A stretch of 6,227 nt of DNA from assembly GCA_010671975.1 (NCBI GenBank), contig JAAHIA010000296.1, positions 1 through 6,227 on the forward strand, given 5' to 3'. Under the pieces are notes generated by a model. The model saw nothing but the letters and a program-made list of their open reading frames with translations. It searched no databases and had not been told where the DNA came from. Numbering within the stretch: the first letter of the stretch is position 1; every line of letters starts with the position of its first letter. Origin of the DNA: Leptolyngbya sp. SIO4C1 (GTDB lineage Bacteria; Cyanobacteriota; Cyanobacteriia; Phormidesmidales; Phormidesmidaceae). The position numbers and the translations under genes are program-made. Shown in pieces: positions 1-6,116 of this stretch.

Positions 1-127
1 TAAATATCTCAACCCGACTGCGCGGCGGTAGCTTTGGCGCAGCGTGCGATCGCGCTTATGTTTCACGAAGTCATGTACAGAAATTGCCTTGCTAGTGAGC
101 AATAACTGTCAATTACGAACGTTAGCT
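1..127. other. Upstream region of the PP-loop ATPase gene
   Basis: No complete gene is visible here. Frame 2 is open from the window edge to a TAG at 29-31 and could be the last residues of an upstream gene (ending YLNPTARR). Frame 3 is open to a TAG at 93-95. Neither is long enough to assign. A HIP1 site lies at 46-53. The region probably carries the leader of the downstream gene, whose chosen ATG is at 128. Confidence 0.4.
34..62 (+). promoter_or_regulatory. Possible sigma-70-type promoter
   Basis: TTGGCG at 34-39 and TATGTT at 57-62 are separated by 17 nt, the ideal spacing for a -35/-10 pair. The -10 matches the TATAAT consensus at four positions and the -35 matches its TTG core. Transcription would begin near position 69, leaving a leader of about 60 nt before the ATG at 128. 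The HIP1 octamer falls inside the spacer. The match was found by eye and could be chance. Confidence 0.22.
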
Positions 128-1240
128 ATGAAAATTCAATCGCCGCAGATTGCCCTGCAGCATGAAACCGCTCAGCTCAGTGCGTTAATTACAACAGAAG
201 ACGGCTGCGATCGCCTTTGGTATGCCGTCGATCGCGCCTATGGCGATTTTTTAACGGTAGAGCGACTAGATGCCTTTTTGGTTGGCATGCTGCTGCTGGC
301 GATGCAGCGGGGTGAGAATATCTATGTCGAGGGTCCGATCTCTGAAAAGCTATTCTACAACCTGACGCAGTCGCTGATCAAAATCTTGACGCTGCTGCTG
401 CCTTCGCTGCGTCCAATTAAGATTATTCCAGAAGCGCTGGTTAATGATCCCTGCGAAACAGCAGGCGGTGTCGCTACCGGCTTTTCCGGCGGCATTGATT
501 CTTTCTCAGTGCTAGCCGACCACTTTTGGGGAGATGTTTCTGATAGCTATCGCGTCACGCATCTGATCTTCAACAATGTTGGCTCTCACGGTCATGGGGG
601 CCGGCCGCTGTTTCATCAGCGCTATGAGCGGCTGTGGCAGTTCGCCCAAGACTATGAGCTGCCCTTCGTTAAAATTGACTCCAATCTGGACAATTGGCTC
701 CGTGATCTAGAGTTTAGAACCACCCACACAACCCGCAACGCGTCTGCGGTGCTAGCGCTGCAAAAGCTGTTTGGCAAATATCTCTATGCCTCTGCTCATA
801 AGTATCAAAACTGCTTTATTGGTGAAGCTAAAGATGGCTCTGTGATTGATCCAACCGCGCTTCATCTGCTCTCAACCGAAACTATAGACTGTATTTCCAC
901 CGGTTGCCAGTATTCTCGCGTAGAAAAAACTATTCAGGTAGCAGATCTTGCACCCTCCTATCGCTATCTAGATGTCTGTGTTCACGCGATTGATAAGGCC
1001 GAGAACTGCTCAACCTGCTGGAAATGTGCTCGCACGCTGCTAACGCTTGAAATTTTAGGTAAGCAGACGCTCTATCAGCACGTGTTTGACCTGGAGAAAT
1101 TTAGCACCATTCGAGCCAACTACATTGCCTCGTTAGATCATAACCCGGAACCGCTAGAACAAGAAGTGATTGATCTCGCCGTGCAGTGCGGCTATTCGCT
1201 CTCTCCAATAGACAGCAGAAATTTCTTACAGCCTTATTAA
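128..1240 (+). CDS. QueC-like PP-loop ATPase family protein, polysaccharide-locus type
   Basis: This 370-residue protein has the PP-loop motif SGGIDS at residues 120-125, which binds ATP and cleaves it to AMP and pyrophosphate in the adenine nucleotide alpha-hydrolase superfamily (QueC/ExsB, asparagine synthetase, TilS). C294, C297 and C300 (motif NCSTCWKC), preceded by C284, form a Cys cluster spaced much like the zinc site of QueC. The following segment, ARTLLTLEILGK, looks conserved in a subgroup often annotated as hypothetical near capsule or exopolysaccharide genes. The N-terminal 110 residues do not resemble QueC, and the protein is much longer than the roughly 220-residue QueC, so a direct role in preQ0 synthesis is doubtful. 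It may adenylate a carboxylate or activate a sugar precursor, but that is inference. A GTG at 44 in the same frame would add 28 unconvincing residues, so the ATG at 128 is preferred. No clear ribosome binding site is visible. No signal peptide or membrane helix is seen, so it is probably cytoplasmic. Confidence 0.75.
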   Translation: MKIQSPQIALQHETAQLSALITTEDGCDRLWYAVDRAYGDFLTVERLDAFLVGMLLLAMQRGENIYVEGPISEKLFYNLTQSLIKILTLLLPSLRPIKIIPEALVNDPCETAGGVATGFSGGIDSFSVLADHFWGDVSDSYRVTHLIFNNVGSHGHGGRPLFHQRYERLWQFAQDYELPFVKIDSNLDNWLRDLEFRTTHTTRNASAVLALQKLFGKYLYASAHKYQNCFIGEAKDGSVIDPTALHLLSTETIDCISTGCQYSRVEKTIQVADLAPSYRYLDVCVHAIDKAENCSTCWKCARTLLTLEILGKQTLYQHVFDLEKFSTIRANYIASLDHNPEPLEQEVIDLAVQCGYSLSPIDSRNFLQPY

Positions 1241-1356
1241 AGTTTCTATGCAGAACTTTCATTGATGAAAATTTTATCTAGCCAGTAAAAATATAAATTC
1301 TCTCGCAGCATTGTCCTTTTTAATTACTAGAGATTTCCCGGATTGGGCATTATTAA

Positions 1357-1387
1357 TCTATCTGTGGATAGAAAATAGGTCACTATT
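1357..1387 (+). promoter_or_regulatory. Tandem small hairpins in the leader of the chitin synthase-like gene
   Basis: TCTATC (1357-1362) and GATAGA (1367-1372) are perfect inverted copies around the 4-nt loop TGTG. Immediately downstream, AATAG (1374-1378) and CTATT (1383-1387) are inverted copies around GTCA. Both stems are short and AU-rich, with 6 and 5 pairs, and they end just before the ribosome binding site. They could be an mRNA leader structure or an operator-like palindrome, or chance in AT-rich DNA. Confidence 0.25.
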
Positions 1388-1392
1388 AAACC

Positions 1393-1398
1393 GGGGAG
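1393..1398 (+). promoter_or_regulatory. Shine-Dalgarno site of the chitin synthase-like gene
   Basis: GGGGAG is the clearest ribosome binding sequence in the window. Its GGAG core (1395-1398) lies 6 nt before a TTG at 1405 and 12 nt before the in-frame ATG at 1411. Spacing favours TTG and codon type favours ATG; the two starts differ by only two residues. Confidence 0.6.
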
Positions 1399-1410
1399 AG
1401 TCTATTGCCT

Positions 1411-3273
1411 ATGTTGGCTCCTGGTCAGTCGGCTATTGCTCAACGCCTTGAGCCGCCTTTAAGCTTTGAGAAAAAAGATGATAGCGTGCTCAGTCAGCTT
1501 GCTATCAGCGATTCGCCAGAAATTTTATGCTGCATTACGCTTTACAATGAATCGGGCTCAGCGCTGCTAGATTCTTTAGCGGGCATTCAGCGAAATATCA
1601 ACTATTTGATCAGCATTGGTCGAATAGATTTAGCTAATAAAATTACGCTCTGTCTAATTTTTGACGGCAGAGATTGTATGTCAAAATCTGCTATTCAACT
1701 GCTGGAAAATCTCAATCTTTATCCAACTAAGCCAGTTTCACCTAAGAGCCATTTACATATTTTTGAGAGTCAGCTTAGCCCGAAGCTACTTCAGCAGGAG
1801 ATAGCCTTGCAACAGTCTGAAGCCGTGGCTGAAGCAGTTGAGTCTAGATCAGCGCCGGCTGAGACAGCAGCGTCAGTGCTACCGCGCGTATTGCTGTGTA
1901 TCAAAGAGAACAACGCTGGTAAGCTAGACTCTCACCACTTGTTTTTTGCGCAGCTCAGTCCGGTGCTGCAGCCTAACTACTGTGTTCAGATGGATGTAGG
2001 CAGCATTCCCGAAGCTCCAAGCTTTTATCGGTTGTGGCAATTTCTAGAGTCTCATGCAGACGCTGGTGGGGCTATCGGTAGCTTGATTGTGCCAATGCCG
2101 GAACGGTCTTGGCACGTAGTTTCACTCTGGCAGTTTGGTAACTTCTGGTTGGATGCACTGTTGTTTCGTCCGGCTGAGTCGTTCTCGGGCTATCTCAGCG
2201 TGCTGTCAGGACAGCTCACTATGATCCGCTGGCGATCGCTGGTAGGTAGCGAGACGGGGCTGCCTCAGACTCAATCACCACTAACGCAGTATTTTCGCGG
2301 ACTGGGACCGCTGAATGCGTTCGAAGCCAACATGTTTTTGGCAGAAGATCGGGTGCTAGGCTTTGGCGTAGCGACGGGCAAGATGCCTGGCTGGCGGCTG
2401 GCCTACCTGCCTTCGGTCGTGACGATGACCGACGTCTGTGTGTCGCTGGCCGAGCTGCTGCGGCAGCGCCGCCGCTGGATCAATAGCGCCTTTGCCTGTC
2501 GACTGTGGGTATTTGCGAAAATGCCTGGCTGCTTGTTTGACTGCGACGTTGCGATCGCACAAAAGCTCGGTCTGCTCACCGCCGCGCCGCTGTATTTATT
2601 AAAAACCATCACCGAATGGTTCTATCCAGCCATTTCGCTGACAATCTGCTGGCTAATCTATAGCCTCTGCGCGACTCGGCTGGCTGCAGCACAGCTGCCG
2701 GTGTGGCCGCTGCAGGGGCTGTTCGTCAGCAGTCTCATGCTTTTGAGCGTACAGCTCTTACTGTGCCTGAGCGATCGACTATCTGAGCGATTTTGGCTAG
2801 CCAATATGGCCTATGGGGCTATAGGGCTCAGTGCCGTGATTGGCATTTTGGTGATGACTGGCTGCTATTGGCTGTTAGCTGCGATCGCAGGAACACTCGC
2901 CTTAATCGCAGGGCTGCTAGCGGTCCATTCACCGCAGCGAATTCGGGCTGCTGCCTACATTCCTGCATATTTTTTGATTGACGCGGCGATGACGCTGCTG
3001 ATGAGAACCTATGCTTTTTGGCGGGTGAGCGACTGTAGCTGGGGCACCAAAGGGCTGAATGAGGGGACCCCGCGCCGCCAGTATCAGTGCTATTTTGTCT
3101 CGCTTTGGCTGATCTCAAATTTGCTGCTGGGGGTGACGATCTTCAAAGCACACTGGTTTAGCGCGGCTGTTGTTTTCGCTGGTCTAGACTTAGCCTTTGG
3201 CCTGCTGGGCGGGACGCTCAGCGCGCTGCAAACGCTCTATCAAAGATTGTTTAGAAGAATTAGCTATGAATAA
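1411..3273 (+). CDS. Chitin synthase-like membrane glycosyltransferase (GT2)
   Basis: This 620-residue protein follows the fungal-type chitin synthase motif order: ITLYNE (42-47), DGR (85-87), NAGKLDSH (168-175), QMDVGS (193-198), GGAIGS (219-224), LAEDR with the probable catalytic acid region (310-314), TD (340-341), QRRRW for acceptor and product binding (352-356), and SWGTKG (543-548), a C-terminal signature of chitin synthases. About six or seven hydrophobic segments follow the catalytic domain, between residues 387 and 605, and would form the membrane channel. Enzymes of this family polymerise UDP-GlcNAc on the cytosolic face and extrude the chain. There is no long N-terminal extension as in fungi. 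The fungal VLPGA loop is VLSGQ here (264-268), and the EYKMSN-like segment is also changed, so the sugar or product may differ. An Ala/Glu/Ser-rich insert at 132-157 separates the first motifs from the rest. The start is ATG 1411, or TTG 1405 two codons earlier. The 3' end overlaps the sulfotransferase gene by 8 nt, implying translational coupling. Family membership is well supported; the product is inferred. Confidence 0.85.
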   Translation: MLAPGQSAIAQRLEPPLSFEKKDDSVLSQLAISDSPEILCCITLYNESGSALLDSLAGIQRNINYLISIGRIDLANKITLCLIFDGRDCMSKSAIQLLENLNLYPTKPVSPKSHLHIFESQLSPKLLQQEIALQQSEAVAEAVESRSAPAETAASVLPRVLLCIKENNAGKLDSHHLFFAQLSPVLQPNYCVQMDVGSIPEAPSFYRLWQFLESHADAGGAIGSLIVPMPERSWHVVSLWQFGNFWLDALLFRPAESFSGYLSVLSGQLTMIRWRSLVGSETGLPQTQSPLTQYFRGLGPLNAFEANMFLAEDRVLGFGVATGKMPGWRLAYLPSVVTMTDVCVSLAELLRQRRRWINSAFACRLWVFAKMPGCLFDCDVAIAQKLGLLTAAPLYLLKTITEWFYPAISLTICWLIYSLCATRLAAAQLPVWPLQGLFVSSLMLLSVQLLLCLSDRLSERFWLANMAYGAIGLSAVIGILVMTGCYWLLAAIAGTLALIAGLLAVHSPQRIRAAAYIPAYFLIDAAMTLLMRTYAFWRVSDCSWGTKGLNEGTPRRQYQCYFVSLWLISNLLLGVTIFKAHWFSAAVVFAGLDLAFGLLGGTLSALQTLYQRLFRRISYE

Positions 3274-4213
3274 CGCTCTCCCTATTATCGAGCATGCGGC
3301 TGATGCTGCCAGCGCTGATACCGCGACGCAGTCTGGTGACGCGCCGATTGCCGCCGCTCGGGTCTGCTTTTTGCTAAGTATCCTGCCTAGAAGTGGCACC
3401 AACTACGTCTACAATTTGCTAGCTAAGCATCCGCACTGTCTGACGCCAGGACCCATCTGGGAAGATTCATTTGTACGACATTCGGATTTGCTAATGCAGT
3501 ATGTTCAGGCCGTGACCCGTCGATGGACACCAGACTGGCAAACGCGCGAGAAAGTTGGCCCACCCGAGACACTGCTGCCCTACTTTGGCGAGGCGATCAA
3601 GCAAATTTTACAGCTTCAGGTGACTCAGAACGCCGAGATTCAAGCCGAGCTGCGTCAGCAGTCAGCGGCTCAACGGCGGGCGAATGTATTAATTACCAAA
3701 ACGCCGCATACCGAATCGATTGAAAACTTTTTTGAGCTGTTGCCAACCGATCACCTGTTGGTAATTGTTAGAGACGGCCGGGCAGTGATTGAGTCAGGTA
3801 TGCGCTCATTTGGCTGGAACTACGAAAAATCGACTCGACGCTGGGCTCAGAATGCAGCAGCTCTGCTGAATTTGCAGCGTACCTGTGCTGGCTCTGACAA
3901 GAAGCTGCTGATCGTCAAGTATGAAGACTTTCTCACCGATCAAACCGCAATGCTGCGCAAAGTCTTTGACTTTCTCAATTTAGATGCAACGTGGTACGAC
4001 TATGACGAGGTGAGGAACTTTCGGGTGATTGGTTCTTCGGATACGAAGCAAGACGGTGAGGTTCACTGGGAAGCCGTTGACCGTTATGACTCGTTTGACC
4101 CGCTCAACCGCTTTGGCCACTGGACCCTAGAGCAGCACCGTCTGTTTAATCGGCTAGCCGGGCGCTATTTGACTGAGCTGGGCTATGCGCTAGTTGAGAC
4201 AGGCGAAGATTAG
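3266..4213 (+). CDS. PAPS-dependent sulfotransferase family protein
   Basis: The 315-residue protein has both nucleotide-binding signatures of sulfotransferases. The 5'-phosphosulfate loop is LPRSGTNYVYNLL at residues 40-52, and the 3'-phosphate-binding segment is VIVRDGRAVIES at 166-177, with R169 and S177 as the expected ligands. A KTPH segment at 145-148 and a C-terminal RFGHW (282-286) also fit the carbohydrate or type-3 sulfotransferase families. It should transfer sulfate from PAPS to a hydroxyl or amino group of an acceptor. Residues 1-30 are Ala-rich and look like a non-conserved extension. No signal peptide or membrane anchor is evident, so it probably acts in the cytoplasm, unlike Golgi enzymes. 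The ATG at 3266 lies inside the end of the chitin synthase-like gene (8-nt overlap), with a weak GAAG element upstream, so translation is probably coupled. The growing glycan or a precursor is the obvious candidate acceptor, by inference. It contains no HIP1 site. Confidence 0.85.
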   Translation: MNNALPIIEHAADAASADTATQSGDAPIAAARVCFLLSILPRSGTNYVYNLLAKHPHCLTPGPIWEDSFVRHSDLLMQYVQAVTRRWTPDWQTREKVGPPETLLPYFGEAIKQILQLQVTQNAEIQAELRQQSAAQRRANVLITKTPHTESIENFFELLPTDHLLVIVRDGRAVIESGMRSFGWNYEKSTRRWAQNAAALLNLQRTCAGSDKKLLIVKYEDFLTDQTAMLRKVFDFLNLDATWYDYDEVRNFRVIGSSDTKQDGEVHWEAVDRYDSFDPLNRFGHWTLEQHRLFNRLAGRYLTELGYALVETGED

Positions 4214-4224
4214 ACGCGGGTGGT
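4214..4224. other. Convergent intergenic junction of 11 nt
   Basis: Only 11 nt separate the TAG of the sulfotransferase gene (4211-4213) from the stop codon of the opposite-strand glycosyltransferase gene (4225-4227 on the plus strand). No hairpin with a T-tract fits here, so transcripts from both sides probably run into each other. Confidence 0.8.
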
Positions 4225-5262
4225 TTACAGCTTTTCACTGAGATCATAGGGCAGATGGGCAGTGCGTAGCTCAGCCGCGCGGCGAACTTGGGCTGCGATC
4301 GCACGGTTCTCTTGATCGACTCGCTGCTGCTGCTGGTCGATCTGCGCCTGTCGCTCGGCTAGCGGCAGCGACTGCCACACTCGATAGGCCGGCCAAACTG
4401 CGGTGCTGAGATACTGCTGCCAGTCAGCTGCGATCGCGCTGAAGGCCTGCGCCTGCCGCTGACCGCTGGCTATGAGCTGCTGTCGCCAGCTGGGCCGATC
4501 TCTGAGCTGCTGGAGCGCTGCTAGCACGTCTGTGACTGAGCGCGCTTCGAGGTAAGCGGGCGGCGACTGCTGCAGCGGCTGGCAGGCGCTTTCTGGACCT
4601 AGGATAGCGGGCACACCGGCGAGCCAGGCATCGCAGAGCTTCTGCGCCGACTGGTGCATAAACTGACGGGTTTTACGCAGCCGCTCAGGGTTAAAGCTGC
4701 GCACGGCCACTACCGCATCGATGTCCTGATAGTCGTAGGGGTCGTGCAGCCGCGCCTGCCATCGCAGCCCCAGCGCTTCGATCTGCTGGCGAAAGCGGTA
4801 CTGCTTTAGCTCGTCGGCCAGGTCGTTTAAATGGCCGACGTAGGCCACGGTTTCAAAGCGGTCGCCGCGCTGCGAACAGCGCGATCGCACCGGCGTGGGC
4901 CAAGCACCGATATAGTGGCTATTAGGCTGCTGCTGCGCCCAAAGCGGGTTGGGTAACACCTGCTGCTGCGCGTAGGCTAGCAGCGGTCGGTCGGACTGCA
5001 GGCAAACCCAGAACAGGTCGGGATGGGGTGACAGATAGCCGCCGGGATGCAGACAGTCTCGATGAGCGATGACGATACCGGCAGCCGGCAGCTGGTTCAC
5101 CAGTTCGCAAGCAACGCCGCGCTGACGCAGGTGAACGTAGGTCTGCGTAATCCAGCGAAAGATATCGTCGGCGCAGCCAGGATGATAGCCATCAAGACGT
5201 TCAGGCACGGTCTGCGGCCAGCGATCGCGCGGCAGAAAAAAGTAAACAGGCTGAGGGCTCAT
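4225..5262 (-). CDS. Probable GT-B fold glycosyltransferase
   Basis: The 345-residue product resembles cyanobacterial glycosyltransferases with a GT-B-like layout. An N-terminal Rossmann-like half contains IVIAHRDCL (63-71) and WVCLQSDRP (85-93). A C-terminal half contains QKLCDAWLAGVPAILGPES (207-225), the usual donor-binding helix-loop with a small-residue GVPAI turn, followed by a stretch like those that manage per-residue wait-and-distribute segments in family 1 or 4 enzymes (SVTDVLAALQQL, 242-253). It likely transfers a sugar from a nucleotide donor; the donor and acceptor are not predictable. The last 45 residues are rich in Gln, Arg and Ala (DQQQQRVDQ) and look helical or coiled-coil. 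Gln makes up about 12 percent of the protein (42 residues). The ATG at 5262 overlaps the stop of the upstream pyruvyl transferase-like gene as ATGA, which decides the start over in-frame upstream codons. No membrane helices are apparent. The assignment to a glycosyltransferase family is moderate in confidence. Confidence 0.65.
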   Translation of the reverse strand: MSPQPVYFFLPRDRWPQTVPERLDGYHPGCADDIFRWITQTYVHLRQRGVACELVNQLPAAGIVIAHRDCLHPGGYLSPHPDLFWVCLQSDRPLLAYAQQQVLPNPLWAQQQPNSHYIGAWPTPVRSRCSQRGDRFETVAYVGHLNDLADELKQYRFRQQIEALGLRWQARLHDPYDYQDIDAVVAVRSFNPERLRKTRQFMHQSAQKLCDAWLAGVPAILGPESACQPLQQSPPAYLEARSVTDVLAALQQLRDRPSWRQQLIASGQRQAQAFSAIAADWQQYLSTAVWPAYRVWQSLPLAERQAQIDQQQQRVDQENRAIAAQVRRAAELRTAHLPYDLSEKL

Positions 5263-5810
5263 ACAGCGAGAGATAGGCTGGGTGATGAAAGGCGGGCGTC
5301 TTGGCGGAACTGGGCAAGCTGCGCTTCCAGCCGCTCGGTCAGAGTTTCCACAGTGCGATCGCAAGCTAGGCTAGGTGCGGTCTGCCGCGCGATCGCGCGA
5401 AGCTGCTGTGCCAGCCGATCGCGGCTGTGCGGCCAGTCAGTTTCGCCAAACGGCGTCAGTGCCTGCGGTGCATAGTTCAGTCCGAGCGAGCGGCACCAGT
5501 CAATCCACTTAAAGCGAAAAATATCAGGATGGCTGTGTACCGCAATCCAAGGTACGCGCAGCGCTTCGGCTGCGATCGCACCGTGCATTGCCTCGGCAAT
5601 CAGCAGCTCGGTTTGACTCAGCTCGGTCAAAAGCTGCTCAATCGGGCGGCGCGGATCAAGATAGTGAATCTCAGCGCGATCGCAGATCTCAGCCCACTGC
5701 TCGCCCTGCCGAATCGCCTGCTCTACATGCGGCATATAGCTGTAGGCGTACTGTTTGGTCGCCGCTGGCCGATAGACTCGCCGCAGCAAAAGCGCCCCGT
5801 CTGCGATCGC
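4295..5810. repeat. Cluster of HIP1 octamers (GCGATCGC)
   Basis: Nine HIP1 octamers occur inside the minus-strand genes, starting at 4295, 4430, 4881, 5221, 5355, 5389, 5572, 5676 and 5803. Five more occur elsewhere, starting at 46, 207, 2232, 2551 and 2881. HIP1 is a highly iterated palindrome of many cyanobacterial genomes and is the main taxonomic clue here. The density is about one per 210 nt in the minus-strand block but much lower in the plus-strand block. Confidence 0.9.
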
Positions 5811-6116
5811 CAGGCGGTCGGGCAGCCCTAGCTGCTGCGCCGTCAGCGGTCCGCGTACGCAGTAAACCGACCAGTTGCTATCCAATGCCGGGATAGTGCC
5901 GCGTCCGTAGCCGAGCCCGGAGCTGAAGACCACAAAGCGGCGCGCGTTCGGCAGCCGGTAGGGCAAACAGCCGTTGAGAATCGTGCCAATGCCAATGAAG
6001 GCGGTGGTTTCATCTTCGTCTAAAACATTGCCAATCAGCTGCTGCCAGAGCCAAGGATTGAGCGAATCACCAAAATTTTCAATGCCGTCGTTGCGCTTAA
6101 AGTAGAAGAGTCTCAT
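5259..6116 (-). CDS. Polysaccharide pyruvyl transferase family protein
   Basis: The 285-residue protein matches the polysaccharide pyruvyl transferase family (PF04230; ExoV/CsaB-like). It begins with FYFKRNDGIENFGDSLNPWL (4-23), containing the typical NFGD-LNP motif. It continues with GIGTILNG (42-49), SSGLGYG (65-71), VRGPLTA (87-93), ADGALLL (105-111), and AEAMHGAIAAEAL (174-186) with the conserved E-MHG active-site region, then FKWIDW (202-207). Members transfer a pyruvate from phosphoenolpyruvate onto a sugar to form a ketal, adding negative charge to extracellular polysaccharides; some relatives have other transfer roles. The ATG at 6116 is preferred over one at 6155 because the family motif begins immediately after it and it overlaps the exporter gene by only 20 nt. 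The gene ends in an ATGA overlap with the downstream glycosyltransferase gene, so the three minus-strand genes are probably one operon. The last 25 residues are a low-complexity tail. Confidence 0.85.
   Translation of the reverse strand: MRLFYFKRNDGIENFGDSLNPWLWQQLIGNVLDEDETTAFIGIGTILNGCLPYRLPNARRFVVFSSGLGYGRGTIPALDSNWSVYCVRGPLTAQQLGLPDRLAIADGALLLRRVYRPAATKQYAYSYMPHVEQAIRQGEQWAEICDRAEIHYLDPRRPIEQLLTELSQTELLIAEAMHGAIAAEALRVPWIAVHSHPDIFRFKWIDWCRSLGLNYAPQALTPFGETDWPHSRDRLAQQLRAIARQTAPSLACDRTVETLTERLEAQLAQFRQDARLSSPSLSLAV

Larger units (their letters stand above)
1241..1410. other. AT-rich intergenic region with small hairpins
   Basis: This 170-bp gap is clearly richer in A and T than the flanking genes and holds no ORF of note. 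An AT-rich inverted repeat (AAAGTT at 1239-1244, AACTTT at 1254-1259) overlaps the stop codon of the upstream gene; it lacks a GC-rich stem and a following T-tract, so it is a poor terminator. Two small tetraloop hairpins lie at 1357-1372 and 1374-1387. A weak promoter-like pair, TTGATG at 1262-1267 and TAAAAA at 1286-1291 with an 18-nt spacer, is possible. The gap probably contains a promoter for the chitin synthase-like gene, but none stands out. Confidence 0.5.

Noticed and set aside
3..95. Frame 3 stretch with LRGGSFG, recalling the C-terminus of formylglycine-generating-type enzymes
   Set aside because: Only about 30 residues are visible and the sequence after RGGS does not follow the family; too weak to call a gene tail or pseudogene.
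44..127. N-terminal extension of the PP-loop ATPase from GTG 44
   Set aside because: The added residues (RSRLCFTKSC and so on) look like translated leader and the segment overlaps a HIP1 site; the ATG at 128 gives a natural start.
122..132. Identical TTAGCTATGAA at two gene starts (122-132 and 3260-3270)
   Set aside because: Eleven nucleotides including the start codon; at 3260 it lies within coding sequence and there is no longer similarity, so chance is the simplest explanation.
1239..1259. Inverted repeat at the end of the PP-loop ATPase gene as an intrinsic terminator
   Set aside because: The stem is 6 bp and AT-rich, has no GC core, and is not followed by a T-tract.
2356..3402. Minus-strand open frames opposite the chitin synthase-like gene
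   Set aside because: They are short, Arg/Ser/Ala-rich, have no recognisable motifs and lie antisense to a strongly supported gene.
5047..5896. Plus-strand open frames opposite the glycosyltransferase and pyruvyl transferase genes
   Set aside because: They are Arg-rich shadow frames caused by high GC and HIP1 sites, without family motifs or ribosome binding sites.
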